Shown here: positions 33,901-46,548 of the stretch, piece after piece | Layout of the letters: the number at the start of each line of letters is the position of its first letter | Numbering within the stretch: position 1 is the first letter of the stretch | Assembly: GCA_905250125.1 (NCBI GenBank) | Contig: CAJNOL010000845.1 | Location: 35,104 to 99,103 of the forward strand | DNA: 64,000 nucleotides | Direction of reading: 5' to 3' | DNA from: Rotaria sordida | Taxonomy: Eukaryota; Rotifera; Eurotatoria; Philodinida; Philodinidae | The notes under the pieces: model-generated | Databases searched by the model: none | What the model was told of the DNA's origin: nothing | What the model saw: only the letters and a program-made list of their open reading frames with translations | Program-made: the position numbers and the translations under genes

Positions 33901-36900
33901 GAATCAGAGCCGTCCGTTTGTGATTGGAAGACTCCAAAGTATTCTTTTGATATGTGTCTTTTCGTCAAGTATTCGAAACTTCGATGAATGCTGACGTGTC
34001 GAAAATGAATAGCCGATACGATACAATTTTTCGAACTTCGAATAAAAAATGAATATTTCAAATTTTCGATCGTCAGTTGTATCTATCGTATGGTTTTGGA
34101 CGTGAATTTTAAAAAAAATCAAGTATGTTATAAATTTATCTAAATGTATTCACTTGAATACATTGTTCTATTATAGAAGAATTATTTTTAAAGCTATTTT
34201 CTTCGGATTAAAGTAATCTAATATATTAAAAATCTTAAAATATTGATGATAAGTAAATTCTAAACAAACCTTGCATAACACTTTCTAAATTTGATTCATT
34301 AATATTTTGAGACTTGTTTTCTTCTAATTTTCGAGAAGAAGTTGAATCAACTTCTAAAATAAAAATAAATATATTCTATGAAATGAACTAAATTTGTCTT
34401 TAATTAAATTAGTATTATTACCTTCAACATTAACTAATGATTGTTTATTTAATCTTTCATGATTTAAATAAGTAGAATCATTTAAATTACCATAATAACC
34501 AGGTGAGGAGGCAAAATTATCTTTAGTATTCTCCTCAATTTCGTATTGATCAGAAGAATTAATTTGTTCTTCTGGTTTTATTTCATCTTGTTTAAATGTT
34601 GATTCATTGTCTTCAAATTGATTTATATCTTCTTCCTGTGAAAAACATGGTGTTTTAAATGCTAATGATTCTCGTCGATCAATTTGATTAGTATCATGTT
34701 CGTCCATAGGTAGTAATTCAATAGAATCAGCCGATTGACGGGTATCATTGTGATCACTATCGATAGTTGTTACGTTACCAGTTTCATCATGTTTAACATC
34801 GTTATCCTCATCATCATTTGATGGCTCAACTAATTCTTGTTTCTCATCGACTTCTTCTGCTAATAGAAAATGAATGTAATATGTTAGAATTCTGATTTAC
34901 TGAATAAGAGTGAAGTCTATTGAAAGATGAAACAAAGATTTACCTGTAGTATCATGTGATATTGATTCATATTCATTAGCAGCTATAGGTGAACTTTGTT
35001 CTTGAATATTTTCATCTGTTATAGAAGATTGTTCAATTTCTGATGATGTCGATTGTTCTTGTGAAAATATGGAAGTTTGCTGTTGATTATCTAATACGAT
35101 GGATGGATTAATTGATTCAGTGAATAATGGCTGTTCATTAGATGAATTAGTTGATGATCGTTGAACATCTGATGTTATTTGTTGGTTCTCTTGCGATGTG
35201 GATGATGATTGATGAATATCGAATGAAACCGAAGCAATGTTAGTAGGTGATGTCGGCGATTTTTGAGCTTCTGATAATACTTCCTTGCCTATATGTGAAA
35301 ATTCTGATATTGCTTGAATTTCTTTTAGAATTGTACTGAGTGATGGATAAGTTTCTGAAGATTGTTCTTTATCTTCTAATTGTATTGAAGATGATGGATG
35401 AATTTCTGAAGAATCTTGTTGATCATCGGAAATAGTTGAAGCAATGGAAGATTTTTCTACTTCAGGTGATATTTCTATATCTGTTGAAACAGGAATCGAT
35501 GATGATGATTCTAAAATGTTTGACGGTTTTTGATCATCTTCCGTATCTGCAGAAAAAGGTCGATACATTTGTGTTAAGATTGGAACCGAATTGGAGATTG
35601 GTGTTGTCTCATCTGTCGATGCAGTTATTAAGTATATTTGAACTCCTTCAGATGTAGTCGGTGATTGCCCAAAATCAATTGATATTGGTTGATCTTCTGA
35701 GAGTGTAAACAGATGAGGAAATTTTGGAATTTCCGATGATACTTCATCATCCGTTGGCGATAGTTGTTCGTCAGAAGGTAATGATTGGTCTATTGGAATA
35801 GAAGATTTCGAAATTTCACTTGATGTCTGATGTATTTCTTGTGAGATATTATTGGTAGATTCTATTATTTCTTCTTGATTTTGATTGAAGCTTTTGTTTG
35901 ATTCTTGATGATCCAATTGAATATTATTTTCATCATCCAAATTTTTTATTGGCGATAGAGTTTCATCAACATCAACATTAGACTTTTCGACAATTGCCTC
36001 AGGTTCATTTCGATTTGTTAAAATCTTTTGAAAATAAAATTTATATATCACTTAGTAGAATTTGATGTACGAATATGTTATTTAAAATCTTTGAGCAATG
36101 TTATAAGCAAGAAAATTCAGAAAAAAAAGCTTGGAAAGTATCAAACACCGGAAAATTTTTTCAAAGTGTTTTTTTTTCTGATTTGATATCGAAAACTGCG
36201 ATATTCAATTGATTTTGCAGCTAAAAATTTGTTTAGTACGTCTATGACGAGCGCTACTACAAGATAGACACCATTCGTATTCTTATTTTATCTTATTCAT
36301 GTTTGCAGAGAGAAAACAACGTTTGGTTTTAAACGATTCCCTGTTCAATTCTCTATAAAATCACATGAAAATATTGAGCTTTTCTGATATGTACCGATTT
36401 CTAGAGGATATTTCTCAAACGATTTTCGATACTTTGCTATTTTGTTTTAGACAAACAAGATATGATATAGACACTTTATTGTGACAATAGTTTCAAACGA
36501 TAGATAAATAATCCCTGAAAAACTTCGAATATGAATTGTTATATGCTAGAAATTTAAGGTTAGATCTAAAGCTAAGCAGAGTTTTCTATCTACAAACGCG
36601 ACCAAAATAAATAGAAAATATGGATGATGGCATTATTTATGGTGTACCCATTAGTATTTTTGCATGGCTATTGGTGAGAAAGAGCAAAATAAATGTGATA
36701 TTTGGAATCAGCATGAGAGACTGCATTAAATTGTGTATGTTTAATTAAAAAAAAACTTTTTCTATAGGAAACAGACTTCAGGTTACTTCTTCGGAAAATT
36801 TTATCTGTAGGCCAGCGGGTGGAAAATACATTTCCTTGAACGTAGGTAAAGTTAGCACTATATGCGCGTTTTTGCCGTTCGGATCCGTTCGTGTAGTTGA

Positions 36901-39237
36901 GTTATATTTCATTCAACTTGAGTTAGGTACAGAATTTTACGGCGAATCCGATGGTATAAAGATCAAGGAGATCATCAAGCAAAAACTGACACTTGACTTC
37001 GAAATGCTGAATTTTTCAAAATTTTTTGAAAAGTATTTGCTGTTCGGATCCGATATTTTACTTGAATTGAGTCTAAAGATGTTTGAGTTGGATTCAGCAT
37101 GAAATTCTGCATCGAATAATATTGATTTAGTATGGGGGCATTGGGAAAATAATCTTTCGTATGGGTGAGAACCACTATGAGGAGGTGTGGCTGAGTAAGG
37201 TGAAAAATTTTTGCTCGATAATCCCATACTAAATCGATATCATTCGATACAGAATTTCATGCTGAATCCTACTCAAGTAAAATAGCGAATCCGAACAGCA
37301 AATGCTTTTCAAAAAATTTTGAAAAATGCAGTATTTCGGAGTCAAGTGTCAGTTTTTGCTCGATGACCTCCCCCCTAGCTTGATGTTTACATCATCGGAC
37401 TTGCCGTAAAATTCTGCACCTAATTCAAGTTGAACGCAATATAACTCAAGTACACGAACGAATCCGAACGGCAAAAACTCGAATCCGGTGCTAACTTTAC
37501 TCACGTTTTCCTTGAAACATACGTAATTCAACGCAGTTTTTTTATGGTGATTTCGAATATGATATTCATTTTGCATATGGAATCGACAATTTCCAGTTTC
37601 GCTTTCTAAAATTGTATATCAGAATACCCAAGTAGGATCGCTGGTCATACGGGACAAATTTTTAGCTTCAAAATAAATCAAACATCCCCTTAATATACAG
37701 TTTTTGATGGCAAATTATAAAATAACACTTTAAAAAATTTTCGGAGCGAAAAAAAGATGAAACAAATAAATGGTTTTTGCGGTGTTCAACACCTTCTAAG
37801 TTTTTTTTCTAATTTTCTCCTCTATAACATTATCTAAAAATTCAAATAAGCGTTTTACTTTTTTCTTCATATTCTTACCGGAGAATTTTTATGATTTCGT
37901 ATAGTTGTTGTTCGTAAAGTAGTTGGTCGTGAAGGATGTTGATTATTCATTAATTGTTGTTGTTGTTGTTTTCGTCGATATTCACCTTCTAAAACTCCTC
38001 GATAAAGTGTTAATTCAAATTTTAAATTTCGATCATATTCAGCTAAATGATTTAATTTTTCATTTAAACTTTGTAATTGAATTTTACTTCGTTCTAATTC
38101 ATTATCTTTAGTTATTAATTCTTGTACATGTTCATTACGTATTGAATATAAATCAGCTTCCTATTTAAATATTTCAAAATAACAACAACAAAAAAAAAAA
38201 CAAAATATAAATCAAACTTACCATAGCAAGAAATTGTTCAGATAAAATTTGATTATAATTATTAAGTTCTATTAATTCTTGTGTAATAGATCGATGTTCA
38301 TCTTGAAGTTTTTCACATTCTATTTGTATTGAACGTTGTTGATTGATCATTGTTTCATTTATAGTTGCTTTAGTTAAAGAATTTTCTTCTACAGTCATCA
38401 TCATTTGTTTATATTCATTTTCTAATTGTTTAAGTTGAGTTTTATTAAGTTCATTAAAATCATCACGTGTACGTGATATGAATTCATTTAGACATGATAA
38501 TAAATATTCATTTGCTTCAGTTTGTGTAGATAATATTGTTTGATGTTCTTCATCAAGAAATTCTTTTGTTGTATGCATTAATTTAAGTTCTTCTCGTAAA
38601 GTTTGAATTTCAAACTAAACAAAAGAATATAAAATCATAGGATAAAATTTCAATTTTTTTTTTTTACTTCAGCTTTTGATCGTTCAATACAAATTTGTTC
38701 AAGTTGAATTTGTAAATCATCAACTTTATCCATTGCTTGTCGATGTGTTTGTTTTTCATTTTCAACATAACTATATAAATTTTGTAATTGTTCATTTAAA
38801 TTTTTTAATTCCTTTTCAACTGAACTTTGTTGTTTTTGTAAAGTATTTAAACGTTTAATCTGTTCTTTTTCATTACTAGCAACAAAATTAATTCGTTTCT
38901 TAAGTTCTTCACGTTCATTAATAAAACGTTTAGCATGTGATTTAGATTTATAACGTTCAATATGTGCTTCTGTTAATATATGACTTTCTTGTCGAAAATC
39001 TTCAGGTAAACATTTTAAATGATTTTCTAATATTTTTATATAATTTGTACGTATTTGTTCAATATTATTTTGTAATTGATGATTTTCATCATCAATTTTT
39101 TTAATATCATTTAAATATGTTTGAAGATTTTCATTAAGATTATGAAATTCTTCTGTTTGTAAATTATATGCAAGACGTGATTGTTCAGTTCGTGAAAAAA
39201 TATCATCAAGTAAATGATCATCAATGAAATTGAACAT
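30956..39237 (-). CDS. Intermediate filament protein with Ser-rich tail and C-terminal EF-hands, 14 exons, 1310 aa
   Basis: Exons, 5' to 3': 39237-38668, 38614-38222, 38160-37879, 36024-34944, 34859-34422, 34353-34270, 32510-32343, 32278-32132, 32070-31972, 31902-31714, 31645-31469, 31411-31276, 31218-31103, 31008-30956 (TGA). The 3933 nt keep one frame. Residues about 31-385 are an intermediate-filament rod: a coil-1 start motif (LNENLQTYLNDIKKIDDEN) and, at its end, the helix-termination motif (NLKFELTLYRGVLEGEYRR). The rod is about 355 residues, the long lamin-like protostome type. Residues about 386-950 are low-complexity, rich in Ser, Glu, Gln, Asp and Thr. Residues about 950-1310 carry two canonical EF-hand loops (DINKDSYLSLEE at 1041-1052, DKNQDGKVTVEE at 1077-1088) and a degenerate second pair after a repeated WIEFRD motif. 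Probable role: a cytoskeletal filament with calcium-responsive tail. Introns 3 and 6 are long and transposon-filled; the others are 53-94 nt. Confidence 0.75.
32747..33417 (+). mobile_element. hAT-family transposon remnant with 8-bp target duplication
   Basis: Target duplication TTACATAA at 32739-32746 and 33418-33425. Terminal inverted repeats TAGAGTACTGCA and (inverse of right end) TAGAATACTGCA, followed on both sides by GGGTAC-rich subterminal repeats. Inside (about 33080-33330), a decayed plus-strand frame reads FKRIQDEKENIIPFVICIQC, then TSSKTLKLHYENC, matching a BED-type zinc finger (C-x2-C ... H-x4-C) at the start of hAT transposases. Stops interrupt it and the catalytic domain is missing: a 671-bp deletion derivative. 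It lies in intron 6 of the filament gene. Confidence 0.8.
33474..33748. mobile_element. MITE with GTAGAGCCC ends, intact-looking copy
   Basis: Perfect 13-bp terminal inverted repeats AGTAGAGCCCGTC (33474-33486) and its inverse (33736-33748). The similarity continues outward (AGTTTCAGCTT against the inverse AGTTTCAACTT). It is related to the element at 421-1376. The following 80 bp (to about 33830) is rich in GGATC-containing motifs and may belong to it. No coding capacity; located in intron 6 of the filament gene. Confidence 0.6.
36832..37515. mobile_element. Foldback element, about 690 bp, in intron 3 of the filament gene
   Basis: Arms about 36832-37160 and about 37200-37515 are inverted copies; GTAAAGTTAGCAC, TTTTTGCCGTTCGGAT and CAGAATTTTACGGC all recur inverted in the right arm. 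The hairpin centre is near 37175. The frames at 36836-37102, 36937-37227 and 37349-37576 are products of the arms and not genes. The surrounding sequence (36690-36780, 37540-37580) echoes motifs seen next to the 27-kb foldback (GATATTC...TTTTGCATAT). Confidence 0.65.
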
Positions 39238-39328
39238 GTCGATTAAAATCTAAAAATAAACATGAATAAAAATATTGAATATATTGGAATTCTTTCTTTT
39301 CATTAAATCTTTTGATTTTTCTGTTCTT

Positions 39329-39354
39329 ATAAGAAAGAAAGAAAGAAAGAAAGC
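39329..39354. repeat. (GAAA)n microsatellite
   Basis: About five or six tandem GAAA units, roughly 100 bp upstream of the filament gene start. Confidence 0.7.
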
Positions 39355-41333
39355 AAAAAAAGGTGAATGTCTATAATGCTTAATATTGCATTTTTTTTTC
39401 TCTTCTATATTAACTAAAAAGCAGGACATAAATAAGCATCCTGTATAAACGCTTTAGATAAATTCTAGTTCAATGCACAATGTGTTTTTCTTTTCTTCTT
39501 CTTACTTGAGAAGATAACTTATTATTCATTTCGAATTGTATTTATTTCTTATTTACTTACATTTTAAGTATTATTTTCTATACTTGAAAAATTAAATTTG
39601 ATCAATTGCAAAAAAGAATAAAAAAACAATTTTAACTTTTAACTATATATTGTTATTATAACATAAAATCATCAAGGTTTTTCAATTATGATCAATCTAA
39701 CTCACCGGAGAATTTCATATATCAAAATGTTCTAACCTAAACTAAGACACTAACCATACATTCTCGACATGCGATAGTTAATATAATCTATCAAAAAAAA
39801 AAAAATCCTGCTTTAAAAAAAATTAATACGTACCTTGAACAGCAATTTTTCTTTTTAGCTAAAAGCGACTTACTTTTCCTTTCCTTTACCGAACACTTTT
39901 TCTTCTTCTTACCAAATAAAAAGACATTTTCTTCTCTTTTTCTTTTCTTTCTCGTTTAGGTTATTAGCCTGAAAAAAGAATCTGAAATCTACCATATTGC
40001 TAACATTAACACAAGCGGATTTTTAACTAAATGCACATGCATTATATGGTCTATATGCTATTATATTAGCATAGTGTACGTAATTATGCACGATAATAAT
40101 GCCAATCACTATATAATGAAGTATATTTCTGTCATAGTTTGAGCATAAGAACGAAAATTGAAAAGGCAAATATTATAAGAGTAATATAAAATATATGAAA
40201 TTTGATGTAATTGACATCCATAGAAAAAGAAAAATAAGAACAATTAACTTGATTTTTCTAAGATTATTAGTCAAGAGAAATGAATAAAATCATTTATTTT
40301 ATATTTTTTTGATTATAGTTTAATAATAGATGTTTTTTTCATTATTTGCTTATTTCAAGTTAATTTATGACTACGATATTTTTCCTTTTCTTCCTAATCT
40401 TTTTTATTTATAAAATTTCTGTTTATCATTACAGTAATACTTTACATGTAATAATAAATAAAAATTATTTATATTAAATATTTGACATATGTTCCTTTTA
40501 CAAAGCACACAAAAAAAAACTACATATCTGTTAATGACATAACATTTTTTCTTTTTTTGTTGAAAATGATGACTGCTTATTGAAATATGTCTTTTTCTAA
40601 GATTATGTTCATCATATAACTATAAAAAGAATGAAGATATACTTGAGAAAAGATAAAATGACAAGTTAATTTGTTAAAATCATACTCATTTATTGACATC
40701 TGATCATTAACAAAAATTTGATTTTATTCAATACTAATTAAAGTCATTTGTTACTTTTTTGTGTCACATTGAAAAAAAAGAAGAAGCGGATGAACATTTT
40801 ATCCGTATAATTTTTTGATACAATGAGCCATTACTTACCTGTTAATTAGTCTAAAAGAACAAGGAAAAATGTTCATTCATTATCACTAGAAATTTTTCAT
40901 GCATTGACTACTAATATTGGTTGTTGCATGCATGAATATATGTAAGAATAATGTAAACATGCAACGATTCGTGCTGAAAGATTTGCTGATTTAATTGCAT
41001 AATGATAGTATTTATATGGTTCAGTTTTATAAAAGAAAAATCTTATAATATTATTTTAGCAGGCAAACATTGTAATTATGATTTTATTCGAATTATAGAT
41101 ATGTTGATAATTTGAAAATAATGTTAAACTTTCTAAGAAAATTAATGTGAATCTCCATACAACAAATCAGAAAAAAAAAAGGAATCGTAACACAGTTTTG
41201 TTTCTATTTACAAGAAATACACTTAAAAAGAATTACTTATTTTAGAATATACTCTCGTTTAAATAATAAAAATGTCTATTCAATTTTATTTGTATGTAAT
41301 CAAATATTCAGCATATGCTTGAGCATCATGATA

Positions 41334-41343
41334 NNNNNNNNNN
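41334..41343. other. Assembly gap (10 N)
   Basis: Ten N; the true length of missing sequence is unknown. Confidence 0.99.
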
Positions 41344-41417
41344 CCAAGTTTGGGATAATTACTCCATAAACATAATTGACAACGACGAAGTTTGACATTG
41401 TTCAATTCTATAGCCAT
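41344..41417 (-). CDS. Possible gene start cut by the assembly gap
   Basis: From ATG at 41417 the minus strand reads MAIELNNVKLRRCQLCLWSN followed by YPKL up to the gap. The C-x2-C pair and balanced codons look gene-like, but only 24 codons are visible and nothing convincing continues beyond the N run. A real first exon or chance. Confidence 0.2.
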
Positions 41418-44400
41418 GATTCTTGAGAAAATTTAATAATATCTGAAATATTTATTGTAAACATATATATATATATATAGTAAATAATTAATAGATACTT
41501 CCATACATTGCAACTATAGCGAACTAGCAAAATTTATTGTATAGTCAATTGTGAAGCAAAACACGTACAAAACGAAAAACAAACTTTTTAATCTGTATTA
41601 TGAAGGTATACGAAAAATAAATAAGCTTTATTTTATTTTTGGTGAGAATTCTTCGACGATGAGATGACGAAATATGCTTTTGAAAGTGCGTTTGCTTTCG
41701 TTTTCAATGCATCCATCTATATATTGTCAAGATGTTTGATTACACCAAATACTGTTGTCAGGTAATTAAATGGCTTGATGAAAAACGATACGTTTAAGTC
41801 TAAGATCCATTTAATTTTTACTGACTAACATGTATGAAACTGAAATATTTTATTTTTGTTTTCAAATGTCGCTGGTTACTTGTTTTGTAAATGATTAATA
41901 TTATTCTTTTTCTGCTCTTTTTTTTAAAGTGACATCAAAGGAAGAAAAAAATAAATAAACGAAACATAAATTTCTACTCTCATAATACAACGAATTACAA
42001 AACACGTGAGCCTTTTCTTTCCTTCTCATGCATTGTAATTTTTGTTATTTTAATATCCGAAGTATTTCATGTTACTTTTAAAGATGGAAAGAATGACTTA
42101 TTACAATCTTGAATATGTATGCAGCAAAAAGTTAAACTGTGCTCTATTCTTTAAAAAATATTTATGGGTACTATAAAATTCATGCAGAGAGAAACAAGGA
42201 AATTATTCATTTTGATGAAAATATGGAAAAAAATTATATATGGAAATTTATATATAAAAATATAAAATTGATTAATGTCACAGTTATGGCAGGAATATAG
42301 ACTTTTAAAGCTTTATACATTATTTAATTCGACTTTATGATCAATGATTTTTCTAGCGAAAGATTATATTCGTTTTTCACAATCAAAATATTTACTTATG
42401 TTGATCGATGAATTGATTTTATTAGGAATATCAAGGATAAGAATTTGTTTTTGGTTGTTTTAATTTTATTCAGTCAAAAGATACTACTTCTTGCCAAAAA
42501 TATATCTTAGATGTACTAGATCTATATATTTTATCATTCATCCTATCTGCAAGAAAGATGCAAGATTTACTCTCACAAAAGAAGAATCTATTTTCGATTT
42601 ATTTAAGTTCCTCCTAAAAAAGAGTCACCTTTCTTCAGAATGATCGAAGTTAAAATAAATGCAGAAAAAGATCGGCCGTGATCTGATATCTCATAAATGA
42701 CAAAAATTTTTACTCGTTATCTCGTTTTTTTGAAGATTTTCGTTATCCTCTATGCGAAAAACAAGTTGTTTTCGAAAAAAAACCGAAAAACTTTTTCGTT
42801 TTTTCTCAGTTCATGATTTGTCGATGGCATAACTCAAATTTCTCTGTCCAGATTCATGTTATATATTTAAATTTTTTTTCTTGAAAAGAACATATCAGGA
42901 TGCAGAGCACCACAGAGTCCTTTTTTAAAATAAACTTTTTTATTATCATATAAGAAAACACTTCTATAGAAACAGTGCCATTTTTAGGATTTTTTAAAGT
43001 CATTATCGATTTTTGAGGGAAGGAGAAGCTTTAATGAAAATTCTTGAAATTAAACAAGAATGTTTCACATTCAATCCTTTATTTTTGACTCCGAGCTATG
43101 ACACAGTTAGTGGGAAAGTGTATATCTTCAAAAAAAATTGTTTCATAGAATTAAACAAACATAGTTACTATTTAGAACAATACTGTTGAACTATACCGAT
43201 TAATGGGTGATTATTTAAATGTAATTTCACATCAGTACAACACACTATATTCTAAAGTATTTATTAGGTATTCGAAGTTGTCAATGGGCCACTCCTATCT
43301 GATCTGACTGGAAACACCTGCAGGCAAAATCAGACGGATTGAATTTTTGATTTTTCAAATACATTAAATTCCATAACTCTGTATTAATGTATTATTTTAA
43401 TTTCAGTTATATACTTAATTCATTTCTATGAACATAATAGAATAATGAATTCTCGTATGAAATAGTAAATTAAACTAAAGAAACAATCATCAGACATATT
43501 TTTCATACAAGAAAGACTTGAATTAACGAAATTTTTTTCTGTTTTGATTATATTAGTACTACTTCACATAATCTGAAAAAACTATAATCATAATAGTAAA
43601 AACTGCATATGATCAGACATGCGATGAAGACTAGACAAGGACATTTATATATGTGACTATCGATTTTCGCAACAATACGAATACAAAACATATATTTCGA
43701 TGAGGCACACACATACTAAATGTGCCGGAGGAGGATAAATGAAAATTCAATCAAAAGTATTTATCCCATTCAATACATTTATGATGATATTTTCCTAACG
43801 GGTGTGAAATTTGCTCAACAAGCTCATTATATCTATCAAAAAGATAGATGCACAATCTATTAAGAGAAATCAAGAGAAGAAAATGAATATCAAATCTTTC
43901 CATGTTCATTTTTAAACGATCTATCAATATGCAAAATAGAAAAATAATTAAGAGTATTACAACTATACACAAGAAATCGAATTAGAGTATATCACTTGTA
44001 CAGTCAAATCGTAAAATTATTAGATGTGCAATAAATATCTGAAAAATCGAAGAGACACTACGAAGTGAAAATAGAATTTATTTGTATTATTGCGTAGATC
44101 AGTGACATCTGTCGATTAATTAAAGAGATGGACCGGTGAGAAAAACAAATTAACTTCTTTCTCGTACTCCTCTCACAGCTCAGAGTTATATATCTGATTC
44201 AATTTCAATATTCATGGATCTTTCCTATTCAGAACACTATTTCGACGAAAAACAATAAGTATCATTTATTGTTGATGCGTCATTGCTAATTAACAAAAAT
44301 CGAACGATATTATGAATAAGAAAAATCAATATCATTCAAGATAAATATAATACAATATTTTGAAGAAGATGAATTTACTCATGATCCAGTAAGAGGTAAC

Positions 44401-45476
44401 AATGAAATGTTTGGATGTTTTTTTTTTTATTTATTTAAAAACATTTCTAAACAAAATCGAAACAATATCAATTTTTGTTTAGATTTTGTGAAGTACAATG
44501 TTCAAAAAGTTTTATCTTCTTTAATGACATTTAGCATTCGAGAGAATCATTTTTGTATCAAATTGTAAAATAGAGAGTATATCAACTGAGAATTCCTTCG
44601 TAAGCTTAACAAAGTTCTCATCCCATCAGTTTGATCTTCGTTAATAAACTTTGAACTGATATTCTGTTCGTTTAGTAAGGTTCTCTTAGCCTAACGAAAG
44701 TCATCTTCATTAATTTTTCTACTTGACTTCTAATCATTTGAGTGAATTTAGACATGTTATATCTTATTTTAGAACAAACCCGAAGAAAACTTCACAAAGT
44801 TCTAGTCAAAATTACACTCCTTTCTTAAAATACTAAAACTTCGTAGTACAATCAAATCTTCAATATTTCGATGTAAAAAGTTAATACTTGATACCTTCAA
44901 GTATCGCTTCATCTATTCTATTTTCAAATAATCTCTAAAAATGAGGACCGAACGACACCACTCATTTTCTAATAGATATAAAATGCATGCAGTTATACGA
45001 AAGTGTTCAGAGCTCTTTCGAATTTGAGCAGAATAGAAGATGTTAACTCTGGAACTGGTTCAGTTTTTTTATGATTGATATGAAGGTTCGATTTTCTTCA
45101 TAAAAACATCAGTAAAAGGTTAGTATTTAATGTATTCCTATAGATTTGCTTTTCCGATTGTTTACTCCGATAATGATGCTATTTGATCGTATACTCTACT
45201 AAACCTTTTATTCATGCATCTCTTCAAGAATCTATTCATCTGACGATATCACCAATCCCTTATGTTGATTTCTACTCGATTGAAAGAAGAATTTTCACCC
45301 TCTAGCATATTAGTATGACCAGAATCGAGATTGCACTTGGAAACTGTTTTAGTAATTGCTGTTTGTTTTAATGAACAACTATTGTTATATTAACTGACAA
45401 TCTATTTCTAGTCAATGATGTGATTTACTTTTAGATTTGAAAAAATTTGTTTTTTCTTGTGTATGATATCAAACTC

Positions 45477-46421
45477 ATGGTTGCTTTTTGGGCTGTTAAA
45501 AGTCAAGGTATTCTTGCGCTATTGATGATCAATCTATTCAAGCGTGATTACTTTATTAATATTGTTAACAGGATGGAGTAGTCTAATAAAACCATACGTA
45601 TGGACAACAATGGCCATTGGTACATCGGTGACATTAGGTGACTTTATCTGTCAATTTTTAGAAAGAGATAAAAGCAGTTTGAAAGTGGAACATGATCGTT
45701 TTTCATCTCTTCCATGGTGGAATTATCGTCGTAGTTTAATTATGTGTACATCTGCTGTTCTCGTCTCGACACCATATTCATTTACATTAGCAAGAACTGT
45801 AGAAAGAATATTTCCAGGTAAAATATTGAATCGTGACTTTGGTAACACATCATCGTTTTTCAAAGTAAAAAAAAAAACTATTTTCGCTACATTATTCTAT
45901 TAAAGTCTTTTTCGAAAGTTTTGGGTAGAATAATGGCGAAGTGATGAGAAAGAAGTGTTCGTTTATGATCGAAGGAATGTATGATGATAAATTGAACTTT
46001 TATCATTTTCTATATTGACTTTGATCTAGAAATCGATGCATATTTTCATAATTTGAGCAATCTATCAATTTTAATCTCTCAAACTAATTTTTACTCATTA
46101 TCGTATTGTTTGTTTCTTTATTCTTTAGGAAAACAATCTATCCAGATTGCGAAAAAAATGCTCAGTAATATTTTAATGGCACCTATTGGTATCTCCTTGG
46201 TATTTACTTCGATCACACTTCTGAAAGGACAATCTTTGTCTGATGCTCAAGAAAAAGTGTCGAAAGATATGCCACGTACACTTTTCGCTGGTGCGTGTTA
46301 TTGGCCATTTGTTTCGTTTCTTAATTTTCGTTTTGTCCCGTTAGATTTTCGACCACTTGTTGGTTCCGCTGCTGGTACTGTATGGAATATTTATATGTCT
46401 AGTGTAGCAAATAAACAATAA
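45477..46421 (+). CDS. Mpv17/PMP22-family membrane protein, 189 aa
   Basis: Mpv17/PMP22 proteins are small four-helix proteins of the mitochondrial inner membrane or peroxisome, thought to form channels. Exons 45477-45507, 45572-45817 and 46129-46421 (TAA) total 570 nt; introns of 64 and 311 nt are GT-AG, phase 1. Family landmarks in order: KPYVWTTMAIGTSVTLGDFI (first helix with the GD motif), an arginine pair before the second helix, a Pro in AP.G helix 3 (LMAPIGISLVF), and the C-terminal signature WPFVSFLNFRFVPLDFRPLV followed by WNIYMS. The length (189) is normal for the family. Whether it is MPV17, MPV17L2 or PXMP2 cannot be decided; the PXMP2/Mpv17-like pattern is clear. No transit peptide is obvious. 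Confidence 0.85.
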
Positions 46422-46533
46422 TAAAAGTATTAATTCAGTCTATCGGTTACAGTCTGTCGCAAAAGAATAATTATTCTTGATGTACAATCCATATTGAAGA
46501 AAGAAAGAGATAACTAACCAGTTGGGTATGGTT

Positions 46534-46548
46534 ACCCCACACCCACAC
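46534..46548. repeat. CCCACACCCACAC tract
   Basis: A single short C-rich tract (CCCCACACCCACACAG) of the same type as the G-rich hairpins listed further on. Bdelloid telomeres in Adineta are built of TGTGGG-type repeats; the similarity is suggestive only. Confidence 0.4.

Larger units (their letters stand above)
39238..45476. other. Large gene-poor region with an assembly gap
   Basis: A+T-rich sequence with many poly-T/poly-A tracts and (TA) runs (about 41464-41480). The part 42600-43350 is more complex and may be transposon debris, but no inverted or direct partner was found. The minus-strand frame at 43751-43972 has no support beyond length. Nothing can be called except the gap and the doubtful gene start beside it. 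Confidence 0.4.

Noticed and set aside
36836-37576. Several frames on both strands
   Set aside because: They come from the arms of a foldback element and mirror each other.
35436-38858. Plus-strand frames opposite the filament gene
   Set aside because: Antisense of the Ser-rich tail and coiled-coil exons.
43751-43972. 73-codon minus-strand frame with a hydrophobic start
   Set aside because: No splice signals, promoter or family; such frames are expected by chance here.
44580-44730. AAGTTCTC/GTTCGTTTAG-like recurring words
   Set aside because: Spacing and sequence too irregular to call a repeat.
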